The translations under genes were made by a program, and so were the position numbers. A stretch of DNA of 64,000 nt from assembly GCF_040543805.1 (NCBI RefSeq), contig NZ_JBEUMS010000003.1, positions 248,001-312,000 of the forward strand. Reading direction: 5' to 3'. This DNA comes from Arcicella rosea (GTDB lineage: Bacteria; Bacteroidota; Bacteroidia; Cytophagales; Spirosomataceae). Under the pieces are notes generated by a model. The model saw only the letters and a list, made by a program, of their open reading frames with translations, searched no databases and was not told where the DNA came from. Below, piece after piece: positions 52,880-61,450 of the stretch; position 1 is the first letter of the stretch, and every line of letters begins with the position of its first letter.

Positions 52880-54622
52880 TTAATATCCAGGATTTTGTTT
52901 TAAAATATCTTTTCCTTGAATATCAATTTGTGTTTGTGGGATTGGCATATATTCGCTCTTTCCTGTAGTAAATTTAGCACCACCAAACATTGTACTTAAT
53001 ACTTTAGCTTCGTTAGCTAAATAAGCATTTAAAGTACTTTCAGCGATACCCCAACGTACTAAGTCAAAGAAACGGTGACCTTCACCAGATAACTCTAATT
53101 TACGTTCAAAACGAACAGCTGTACGAGCAGCATTTTTATCAGTCCAAGGAGTATCATAAGTTCCGATTACATATTTTGCAGCTGGTGCACCATTTTTTGT
53201 AACCCATGAAGCTTTATTAGCAGCTCTTGTACGAATCATATTTACATACTCTTGCGCTTTTGCTAAAGAACCAACTTCAACTTCAGCTTCAGCAGCCATC
53301 AATAAAATATCTGCATAACGAAGAATTGTATAGTTCATTACAGAATAACCTCTTGTCCAACCACTACCATCAGTTAATGTATTTTCTTGAGACTTGTAAT
53401 AAACATATTTTTTAGTTGAGTATGGACCAGAGTAAGGTTGAGAACGAATCCAATCTTTACCTGGGTGCTCTTTCCAATCCAAATAAGGAATACCACGACG
53501 ACCAACAGAGTGATCTAAACGAGGGTCAAGGTTTCCAGCATCTGGAGTAAATGCGTCTTTAGATTCAACACCATAATCATTTTTAACGGCATTAGCTGCG
53601 CTATTATATGAATTATCTAATAATGGTAAACCATTTGCATCTGTACGGAACGAGTTCACTAAATCAAAACTTGGGGCAAAGAAACCACAACAGTTACCAG
53701 GACCATCAGCACCAGTATTATATGGATAGTTCAAAACATCATAAGAGTTTGAGTTTGAAACATCACCAGTATTCATTGAAGTTTGTGTTGCAAAAATTGA
53801 TTCTTCATGATTATCGTTAGCAGCATTATAAATTTGTGCATAATTCGATACCAAACCATATTTTTTGCCATTTGTAGTTTTACCATTAGCAATGATTAAA
53901 TCAAACAAAGCTTTAGCTTCTGCATACTTCTTTTCAAACATATAAGCTTTAGCTAAATAAGAAGCTGCTGCCCATTTATTTGCTCTACCTGCAGCACCTT
54001 GTGTTTCAGGCAAGTTATCATAAGCAAATTTGAAATCAGCTTCAATTTTGCTCCATAAATCTGCAGTGTTAGTCACTTTTTCAATACCTGTTCCATAATC
54101 AACTGTTTCGTCAATAAAAGGAGCATTGTTGAATATCTTTTTCAATTCGAAATAGAAGTGACCTCTGATAAATCTTGCTTCACCGATGATTCTTTTCTTA
54201 TCAGCATCAGTTAAAGCTGTTGAACCAGTAGCTAATCTAATTGTAGCATTTGCTCTACTAATACCTTCGTATTTAGCATTCCAAGTACCATTAAATTCTC
54301 CGTTAGTAGGGTCAGCCTCATAACGTTGAATTGGGTTAATGGCAGAAAAGTCACCAGGGTCAGTTCCTTTATTGGCATCACCTCCTAAAATACTTCCAAA
54401 TACCCAGTTATTTGGTCCAGCTAATTGCGTAAATCCTTTACCCAACATCATCGAGTAAGCACCAAGTAAAGTTCCCTCTACACCTGCTGCACTTGATAAT
54501 TGGGCTACTCCTAGAGAACCTGTTGGAGCAACTTCCAAAAAGCTATCTTTACAGGAGAATGTAATTGAAGCCACAGCAAACGTGGCAATCAAAGAATTCT
54601 TAAAATTGATAGTTGTTTTCAT
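52880..54622 (-). CDS. susD: SusD/RagB-family nutrient-binding lipoprotein
   Basis: A 580-residue surface lipoprotein (signal to about Cys-24, ITFSC) that forms the lid of the SusC barrel and captures glycans. TPR-like helices and the SusD C-terminal pattern are present: YTILRYADILLMAAEAEVEV, AQEYVNMIRTRA, FERKLELSGEGHRFFDLVRW and the closing YMPIPQTQIDI. The RFEREERLEL-type motif is conserved as VRFERKLELSGEGHRF. Paired with susC, 114 bases downstream of it. The substrate cannot be told from sequence; no glycosidase adjoins the pair. Confidence 0.95.
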   Translation of the reverse strand: MKTTINFKNSLIATFAVASITFSCKDSFLEVAPTGSLGVAQLSSAAGVEGTLLGAYSMMLGKGFTQLAGPNNWVFGSILGGDANKGTDPGDFSAINPIQRYEADPTNGEFNGTWNAKYEGISRANATIRLATGSTALTDADKKRIIGEARFIRGHFYFELKKIFNNAPFIDETVDYGTGIEKVTNTADLWSKIEADFKFAYDNLPETQGAAGRANKWAAASYLAKAYMFEKKYAEAKALFDLIIANGKTTNGKKYGLVSNYAQIYNAANDNHEESIFATQTSMNTGDVSNSNSYDVLNYPYNTGADGPGNCCGFFAPSFDLVNSFRTDANGLPLLDNSYNSAANAVKNDYGVESKDAFTPDAGNLDPRLDHSVGRRGIPYLDWKEHPGKDWIRSQPYSGPYSTKKYVYYKSQENTLTDGSGWTRGYSVMNYTILRYADILLMAAEAEVEVGSLAKAQEYVNMIRTRAANKASWVTKNGAPAAKYVIGTYDTPWTDKNAARTAVRFERKLELSGEGHRFFDLVRWGIAESTLNAYLANEAKVLSTMFGGAKFTTGKSEYMPIPQTQIDIQGKDILKQNPGY

Positions 54623-54736
54623 TTATTATATTTTTTTATAATTTTCTACTTGTTATTTCAAAAGAATTAACCTGAAAAAATTAATATAATGCTTTTATTA
54701 TTAATTAATCATTTGCTGTAAATCAGCTATGATTTT

Positions 54737-57700
54737 TTAAAAAGTTAAGTTTAAACCTAAGTTGAAACCTCTTGATACTGGATAGTTACCAACATCAATA
54801 CCGAAGTTAGTATCAACAGCACCACCAACACCTGGATCAAGACCTGAATAAGAAGTAATTGTGAAAATATTTGTCACAGAACCACTTACTCTTGCTTTGC
54901 TAAGACCTAATTTAGAAATTAAAGCCTTTGGAAGCGTGTAGCCTACTGAGATGTTTGTCATTCTTAAATAAGAACCATCTTCAACATACCATGAGTTTTC
55001 TGCACCGTTTGTACTGATGTTTGAAGCACTTTCCCAAATAGGAGCTTTTGCATTATCACCTAAAGCTGGAGTCCATGATTCTTTAGCAATAGCACCTTTT
55101 CCTGAACCTTGGAATGAACCATAGAATGCAGTGTACCATTTAGACATATTGAAGATTTTGTTACCCAATGATGTATATAAATACGTTGAGAAATCCCATT
55201 GCTTATATTTTACATCTAAAGTAATACCACCTGTATAAACTGGAACTGGATTACCTAAGAATGTTCTATCATCTGGAGTAATTTTTCCATCACCATTCAC
55301 ATCAACATATTTGAAACGACCAACTCCAGCACCTGTTTGAGTAGAATTTTTAGCTTCTTCAGCAGTTGCAAAGTAACCTGCTACTTTATATCCAAAGAAA
55401 GAAGAAATTGGTTGATCTACAGCATTTCTGATTGGGTTGATACCACGATAAGCAGCGCCACTAAAGAATTTAATTGATTCAGTTAATGAAGTAATTTTGT
55501 TACTTAAGAATGAACTGTTCCAAGTAATATCATACTTAACATCTTGTGAGAATTTACCATGATTGATTAACTGAATATCAAGACCTTGGTTTCTCATACT
55601 AGCAATGTTCACAGAAGGAGCAGATGCTAATACACCAACAACTCCAGGAATAGGTACTTGATATAATAAATCTTTAGTATCTTTTCTCCAGAAATCAATT
55701 ACTGCTTCTAACTTACCATTCAAGAATGTTGCATCAATACCAATGTTAGTGGTTGTACTTGTTTCCCATTTAGCATTGTTATTACCAATACGAGTTCTGT
55801 AGTATCCTTCATCAGCACCGTTGTTAGTACCTGAAATTGGATAATATGAATTACCTTTACTTGAACCAAACAATGAGTATTGGTTACTTGGATCTACTGG
55901 GTTAGAGTTACCCATTTGTCCCCAACCTCCACGGATTTTTAAATCTGTAATGAATGGAATTTCTTTCATGAAATCTTCACTACTCATACGCCAAGCAGCA
56001 GAGAACGCAGGGAATACACCATAACGGTTGTTTGCACCAAATCTTGAAGAACCATCACGACGAACTACAGCAGATAAATAATATTTATCTTGTAAGCTAT
56101 AATCTACTTTAGAGAATAATGAATAGAAGTTAATACCGCTGAATAAACCAGAGTTTACTTGTGGGTTTTGAACTTTACTCAAGTTTACGTAGTCTAAATC
56201 TGTTGAGAATGGGTTGATACCTGAACCTGAAATTTGTCTTCCTTTACCAGTGTTCAAAGCTTCAATACCAGCTAAAGCACTAATTGAATGACTACCAAAT
56301 TTCGCCTTATAAGCAGCAGTGTTTGTAAATACCCACGAGAAGTTAAATCCAGAACCTTCGCTGAAGCTGTTGTTACCTTCTGGCTCAGAGTCTCCAAGGT
56401 ATTTATAACCATAATCTTTGAAATAATAGCTATTAAACTGACCACCAATGCTTGAACGTAATGTCAAGTTTGCAATAGGATCTACTTCAATGTAAACGTT
56501 ACCAAAGCCATTAGCATTAAAATTATTATCGTTGGTATTGTTATTCTTTAATTGTCTAACTGGGTTTCTTGGGTTGTTAAAACCACCAGCTTTAGTACTT
56601 GCAAAATTTCCTAATTCATCATAAACTGGGATGATACTTGGCATACGATAAGCAGCTAAGATTGGAGATTCATCTTGAGCAATACCCAAACCATTTGTAG
56701 CACCAGATTGCCCTAATACTGAACGATAAGTAAATTGTAAGTTTTCACCAATTCTTACTCTTTTACCTAAATCAAATTCTGAGTTAGCTCTGAAACTATA
56801 TCTTTTGAAACCGTTAGTAATCAAAATACCATCTTGTTGTTGAGCAGAAAGACCGAAGTAATAACGACCATTTTCTGTTCCACCACTGAAACCAAGGCTA
56901 TGTCTCATCAAAGGAGCAGATCTAGTAATTTCTTTATACCAGTTTGTTCCAGCCATGTTTGGTTTAATCAAGAACACGCCATAAGGATCTGCTTGAGCTG
57001 CAGCTTTAACAGCAGCTAAATCTACAGTACCATAAACACCACTCTGACCATTTGCATATAAATAGTTAGGAATTGTAGCCGTTTCACCATTACCATATTG
57101 TGGGTGTTTCAAACCATTAGCCCATTCAGTTGGGTTAGCTGTACGAGACAAACCATTGGCAATGTTAGTGTTGATTTGTGCAATTTTAGTCCAATCAGCT
57201 TCTTCTTGAGGAGTCAAGTTTTTAGGAGCACCAGCAGCGTTAGGGTCAGTTACACCATAAACACCGTCATAAGTAACTTCCATTTTTCTAGCTTTCTTAG
57301 TACCTCTTTTAGTTACGTAAACGATTACACCGTTTGCAGCACGAGCACCATAGATAGAAGCAGCAGCAGCATCTTTCAATACTGTAGTTGATTCAATATC
57401 ATTTGGAGAAAGGAAATCTGTAGATTGTACAGGAACTCCATCAACTACATAAAGAGGATCGTTAGAACCCGCAGGTCCGATTGAACCAAATCCACGAACA
57501 CGAATAATTGAACTTGTTCCTGGCTGTCCGTTTGTAATTAAAGTAACACCTGATACACGTCCTTGTAATTGTTGTTCAACGTTACCAGAAGGAACTACTT
57601 GTAAATCTTTTGCTTTAACAGTAGCAACAGCAGCAGTTGATTCTTTTTTGTTTGAACTTGAATAACCTGTAACAATTACTTCATCAAGTGCTGAAACATC

Positions 57701-58009
57701 TTCTGCTAACTTAACATCTACATTACTTTGCGACCCAACTTTAACTTCAGTGCTTTTATAACCAATCGCTGAAATTAATAATACATCCTTACCTGATTTG
57801 AGATTAATTGCAAAACCACCGTTTGCGTCTGTTGATACACCTGTTTGTGTGCCTTTTAGAAGAACCGAGACTCCAGGAATTCCCTGACCATCCATGCCAG
57901 TAACTTTCCCTGTTACTCGTCTGTCTTGTGCCATTGTTAAGAACGTACTTAATAAAAATACGCACGACAAAAGCATACCCCTCCATGTAGAGTAAAATTT
58001 TGTGTTCAT
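54737..58009 (-). CDS. susC: SusC/RagA-family TonB-linked outer-membrane protein
   Basis: A 1090-residue TonB-dependent transporter. Signal peptide ends near 28 (TMAQ), then a carboxypeptidase-regulatory-like (CarboxypepD_reg) domain at about 30-110, the TonB box DEVIVTGYS near 114-122, the plug domain about 125-235 (RVSGVTLI, LYVVDGVPVQS, SIYGARAANGVIVYVTKRG) and a beta-barrel to the terminal NLGLNLTF. It imports an unknown glycan or peptide with its SusD partner. There is no FecR/ECF sigma pair or hybrid sensor beside it. Tandem dyads occur 145-183 bases upstream of the start. Confidence 0.96.
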   Translation of the reverse strand: MNTKFYSTWRGMLLSCVFLLSTFLTMAQDRRVTGKVTGMDGQGIPGVSVLLKGTQTGVSTDANGGFAINLKSGKDVLLISAIGYKSTEVKVGSQSNVDVKLAEDVSALDEVIVTGYSSSNKKESTAAVATVKAKDLQVVPSGNVEQQLQGRVSGVTLITNGQPGTSSIIRVRGFGSIGPAGSNDPLYVVDGVPVQSTDFLSPNDIESTTVLKDAAAASIYGARAANGVIVYVTKRGTKKARKMEVTYDGVYGVTDPNAAGAPKNLTPQEEADWTKIAQINTNIANGLSRTANPTEWANGLKHPQYGNGETATIPNYLYANGQSGVYGTVDLAAVKAAAQADPYGVFLIKPNMAGTNWYKEITRSAPLMRHSLGFSGGTENGRYYFGLSAQQQDGILITNGFKRYSFRANSEFDLGKRVRIGENLQFTYRSVLGQSGATNGLGIAQDESPILAAYRMPSIIPVYDELGNFASTKAGGFNNPRNPVRQLKNNNTNDNNFNANGFGNVYIEVDPIANLTLRSSIGGQFNSYYFKDYGYKYLGDSEPEGNNSFSEGSGFNFSWVFTNTAAYKAKFGSHSISALAGIEALNTGKGRQISGSGINPFSTDLDYVNLSKVQNPQVNSGLFSGINFYSLFSKVDYSLQDKYYLSAVVRRDGSSRFGANNRYGVFPAFSAAWRMSSEDFMKEIPFITDLKIRGGWGQMGNSNPVDPSNQYSLFGSSKGNSYYPISGTNNGADEGYYRTRIGNNNAKWETSTTTNIGIDATFLNGKLEAVIDFWRKDTKDLLYQVPIPGVVGVLASAPSVNIASMRNQGLDIQLINHGKFSQDVKYDITWNSSFLSNKITSLTESIKFFSGAAYRGINPIRNAVDQPISSFFGYKVAGYFATAEEAKNSTQTGAGVGRFKYVDVNGDGKITPDDRTFLGNPVPVYTGGITLDVKYKQWDFSTYLYTSLGNKIFNMSKWYTAFYGSFQGSGKGAIAKESWTPALGDNAKAPIWESASNISTNGAENSWYVEDGSYLRMTNISVGYTLPKALISKLGLSKARVSGSVTNIFTITSYSGLDPGVGGAVDTNFGIDVGNYPVSRGFNLGLNLTF

Positions 58010-58525
58010 AATAAAATTGGGTTTTTGATTGAAAAAATTAGATTTTTGGTTGAAAATCCTTGTAAATATATGTTTAATTTAATTTCATAACAAACTGATT
58101 ATTTATATTCTAATAATTTATTTCATTTTTGTCTGAAGGCGGTTTTTTATTAATGTATCATTTTGATAATGTTTATTGTATCATTTTGATACTTTTTAGA
58201 ATTTTTAAAATATCAACCAATATTATTTTAACATTTTATAAGCACTTGACTATCAGTGATTTATTTTCATTTATGTCGTTTTAGTATTATTGTATTTTTT
58301 GGCAAAATAATATAAATATACTCAAATAAGCTTTATTAAGGCATTTTCAAAACAATAGAAAATAACTATTCATACGAGTAAAAAATAAAAAAAATCTATT
58401 TAAAGAATACAACACCAACAAAGCCGTACAATATTTATTCTTAAATTTTTTTGTAATTTTCTAAGTATAAATTTCCAGAATGATGGTCATTTTATTTAGT
58501 AAATTTGTATTCTAAATAAAACAAT
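58010..58525. other. Divergent intergenic region between susC and uvrC
   Basis: 516 very AT-rich bases. Apart from the tandem dyads, the only clear element is a perfect -7 TAAATTTG at 58500-58507, 18 bases before the uvrC ATG, without a good TTG 19-21 bases upstream. No confident -7 element for susC was found. No open frame or RNA gene recognised. Confidence 0.4.
58154..58192. promoter_or_regulatory. Tandem dyads GTATCA-TTT-TGATAC upstream of susC
   Basis: TGTATCATTTTGATA appears twice (58154-58168 and 58177-58191), 23 bases apart, i.e. about two helical turns. The second copy is a perfect dyad GTATCA-TTT-TGATAC; the first is one base short. They sit in the long divergent region between susC and uvrC. 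Candidate operators for the susCD pair; the GntR regulator at 60374 is a possible binder, unproven. Confidence 0.5.
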
Positions 58526-60337
58526 ATGACTGAGTTTGATTACAAAAGTGCTTTAGCTAAAGTACCCGAGCTTCCGGGTGTATATCGTTATTTTGATGAT
58601 GAAGGGACAGTAATTTATGTAGGTAAAGCAAAAAATTTAAAAAATAGAGTAAGTAGTTATTTTGCAAAATCCAACCAACACGATAGAAAAACAAAGCGTT
58701 TAGTTAGCCAGATTAGAAATCTAGAATTTACCATTGCTCATACAGAATTTGATGCTCTTCTATTAGAAAATACACTTATCAAGCAATTTCAGCCCAAATT
58801 CAACATTTTGTTGAGGGATGATAAAATGTATCCGTTCATCTGCATTACGAATGAGGCTTTTCCGAAAATTATAACCATTAGAAGGATTGACAAAAAATTA
58901 GGTACTTTTTTTGGCCCATTTGCTAATCAAAAAGCCATGCACGCTATTCTGGAAATGTTCAATCAGCTGTATAGCTTCAGAACTTGTAATTTGAATCTTA
59001 GTGAAAAAAACATTCAGGATAGAAAATTTAAGGTTTGTTTAGAATATCATATTGGCAATTGTAAAGGTCCTTGCGAAGGGCTTCAAACAGAAAATGATTA
59101 TTTAAAAGAAATTGACCAAGCCAAAAATATCTTGAAAGGTAACATGAGTTTTCCGAAACAATACTTTGAAGAAAGAATGTTGGAAGCAGCCTCTAAACTT
59201 GCCTTTGAAGAAGCTCAGGAGTTTAAAGAAAAGTTGACTTACTTGGTCAATTTCCAGAGTAAATCGACGGTTGTGAATCCCAATATTAAAGATGTGGATG
59301 TGTTTTCAATCGTTTCTGACGAAAATGCTTTTTACTTCAATTTCATGAAAGTATTAAATGGTTTTATCACACAAACGCAATCCTTAGAAGTAAAAAAGAA
59401 GCTTGATGAAACTGACGAAGATGTTCTGACGATGATGGTTTGGGAAATGCGTGATAAGTATGAAAGCGAAGCCAAAGAAGTAATTACAAACATTCCACTA
59501 TCGGTAGATTTAAAAGGTGTTGAAAATACCATTCCGCAAATTGGTGATAAGAAAAAACTGTTGGATATGTCTTTGAAGAATGTATTGTACTTCAAAAAGG
59601 AAAAAGCCGACCGACAAGCTTCTGAAGAAAGTGCTGGTGATGCCAAAATGAGAATTTTGTTAACGCTCAAAAATGATTTACAATTAAAAGCCATTCCACG
59701 TCATATCGAATGCTTCGATAACTCGAACATTCAAGGGACAAATCCTGTTTCAGCGATGGTCTGCTTTAAAAATGGATTACCTTCGAAAAAAGATTATCGT
59801 CATTTTACACCAAAAACAGTAGAGGGTCCAAACGATTTTGCAACCATGCACGAAGTAGTAACCAGAAGATACACAAGACTCATTGAAGAAGAAGCCGATT
59901 TACCAGATTTGATTATCATTGATGGTGGGAAAGGGCAATTAAGTGCTTCGGCAGATGCTTTGAAGAATTTAGGATTGTATGGGAAAATTCCAATTATTGG
60001 GATTGCTAAACGTTTGGAAGAAATCTATTTTCCGGAAGATAGCATTCCTTTATACATTGACAAAAAATCAGAATCTTTAAAACTGATTCAACGTCTCCGT
60101 GACGAAGCTCACAGATTCGGAATTACAAAACACCGAGACAAACGTTCTAAAAACTTTATTATTAGTCAATTAGAAAGTATTGATGGCATTGGGAAACATA
60201 CTGCAGAAAAACTCTTGAAGCATTTTGGTACGGTAAGTAACATTTATAAAGCTACTCCAGCAGAGTTAGAAAGTCTGTTAGGAAAGGCTAAAGCGATAAA
60301 GTTAAGAGAACAATTGAATGTAATTAATGACCAATAA
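58526..60337 (+). CDS. uvrC: Excinuclease ABC subunit C
   Basis: A 603-residue nucleotide-excision repair endonuclease that makes both incisions with UvrB. The N-terminal GIY-YIG domain (about 15-95) has GVYRYF, VIYVGKAKNLKNR and the catalytic Glu in LLLENTLIKQFQPKFN. A Cys-rich segment (KVCLEYHIGNCKGPCEG), the UVR helix pair (FEEAQEFKEKL, about 220-235) and the RNase H-like 5' nuclease domain (HIECFDNSNIQGTNPVSAMV, LIIIDGGKGQLSA, HRFGITKHR) follow. It ends in helix-hairpin-helix motifs (IDGIGKHTAEKLLKHFG). Length normal. Confidence 0.98.
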   Translation: MTEFDYKSALAKVPELPGVYRYFDDEGTVIYVGKAKNLKNRVSSYFAKSNQHDRKTKRLVSQIRNLEFTIAHTEFDALLLENTLIKQFQPKFNILLRDDKMYPFICITNEAFPKIITIRRIDKKLGTFFGPFANQKAMHAILEMFNQLYSFRTCNLNLSEKNIQDRKFKVCLEYHIGNCKGPCEGLQTENDYLKEIDQAKNILKGNMSFPKQYFEERMLEAASKLAFEEAQEFKEKLTYLVNFQSKSTVVNPNIKDVDVFSIVSDENAFYFNFMKVLNGFITQTQSLEVKKKLDETDEDVLTMMVWEMRDKYESEAKEVITNIPLSVDLKGVENTIPQIGDKKKLLDMSLKNVLYFKKEKADRQASEESAGDAKMRILLTLKNDLQLKAIPRHIECFDNSNIQGTNPVSAMVCFKNGLPSKKDYRHFTPKTVEGPNDFATMHEVVTRRYTRLIEEEADLPDLIIIDGGKGQLSASADALKNLGLYGKIPIIGIAKRLEEIYFPEDSIPLYIDKKSESLKLIQRLRDEAHRFGITKHRDKRSKNFIISQLESIDGIGKHTAEKLLKHFGTVSNIYKATPAELESLLGKAKAIKLREQLNVINDQ

Positions 60338-60344
60338 ATTACAA

Positions 60345-60379
60345 TTGTAGCATAATTTAAGTCTTGAATTATGCTACAA
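60345..60379. terminator. Convergent hairpin between uvrC and the GntR gene
   Basis: TTGTAGCATAATT (60345-60357) and AATTATGCTACAA (60367-60379), a perfect 13-pair stem with a nine-base loop. The right arm includes the stop codon of the GntR gene (60374-60376). Probable bidirectional terminator without a long T-run. Confidence 0.55.
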
Positions 60380-61390
60380 AGAACCACGCACAATAAGTGA
60401 ACTTGTACTAGCAATTTTTCCTTTCTGACGATTGTGCACCATTCTTCCAACCATTTTTCCCATCTGAACAAAGTCATTTGAAATTGTCGTGATACCGTCT
60501 TCTGCTAAAATTTCTTTAATCGGAGTATCATCATAAGAAAGTAATCCAATGTCTTCGCCTAATTTTAATTGCTTTTTATGGGTAAAATTTACAAATCTCA
60601 CTAAGTCATTTTCCAAGAAAAGAATGTAAGCATGTCCTTTTTGTAAATTTTCTACATCAAGGTTATCAACGATTTCTCCTTTTACCTGATATTCTTCACA
60701 AAATTTATTGAAGCCAATTAAAATGCCTTTGGGAGTATATTGAAATTGATTTTTACTGAGGAATAAAGTAAGGCTTTCATATTTTCTTAACATCGGTAAT
60801 GCTTCGGTCAGCCCTTGATAAAAGTTTTGTTCAAAATCTTGGTACAAAACGGCATACTCTTCATCCAGTTGTTCAACATCAATATCTAATATCAATAATT
60901 TATCTTTCGAGATTTGTTTAACAATATCAGAAACATCTTCATTAAAGTGAGGCATGATGATGTAGAAATTGTAATTACCAATGTTATTGACAATGACATT
61001 TTCAAAAACCTTTAAATCATGGTAATGAAAAAATAAATCAATAGAAACATTTTCGCCCAAAGCCTCTTTCATAGCATGAAAAAGCACTTCTTTATAGGCA
61101 TTCATTGCATCAAAAAGCACAAAAACGTGCATGGATGCCTGAATGTTAGTTGAAGCGATATAATATCCTTTTCCATGTTGAGCCGCCACGATACCTCTTT
61201 CTCGAAGTTCTTCATAAGCCCGAATTACAGTCATCCTAGCAACACCCAAAGAAGCCGTAATTTCATTAATCGTAGGAAGCTGATCACCTCTTTTCAAAAG
61301 TCCCTGCTGGATTCTCTCAATGATTTCATCTACAATTTGTTGATATTTCGGTTTCTGAGCTTTAGGCTCAATTTGTAATTTATTTTTCAT
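60374..61390 (-). CDS. GntR-family regulator with LacI-like effector domain
   Basis: A 338-residue transcription regulator. The winged helix-turn-helix at about 12-82 reads YQQIVDEIIERIQQGLLKRG, DQLPTINEITASLGVARMTV and IRAYEELRERGIVAAQHGKG. The rest resembles the periplasmic-binding-like sugar sensor of LacI/PurR (LLSYDDTPIKEILAEDGITT near 285-305). Such GntR-substrate-binding fusions in Bacteroidota usually sense a sugar and control carbohydrate genes. Nearby targets could be susCD or xylA. It lies 60 bases after the penicillin-binding protein gene on the same strand, so cotranscription is possible. Confidence 0.88.
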   Translation of the reverse strand: MKNKLQIEPKAQKPKYQQIVDEIIERIQQGLLKRGDQLPTINEITASLGVARMTVIRAYEELRERGIVAAQHGKGYYIASTNIQASMHVFVLFDAMNAYKEVLFHAMKEALGENVSIDLFFHYHDLKVFENVIVNNIGNYNFYIIMPHFNEDVSDIVKQISKDKLLILDIDVEQLDEEYAVLYQDFEQNFYQGLTEALPMLRKYESLTLFLSKNQFQYTPKGILIGFNKFCEEYQVKGEIVDNLDVENLQKGHAYILFLENDLVRFVNFTHKKQLKLGEDIGLLSYDDTPIKEILAEDGITTISNDFVQMGKMVGRMVHNRQKGKIASTSSLIVRGSL

Positions 61391-61450
61391 GGTTAGATTA
61401 AATCGCCAATTAGTTATGTTTCTTTTATTCAGCCCTCAATTCTTAAAATA

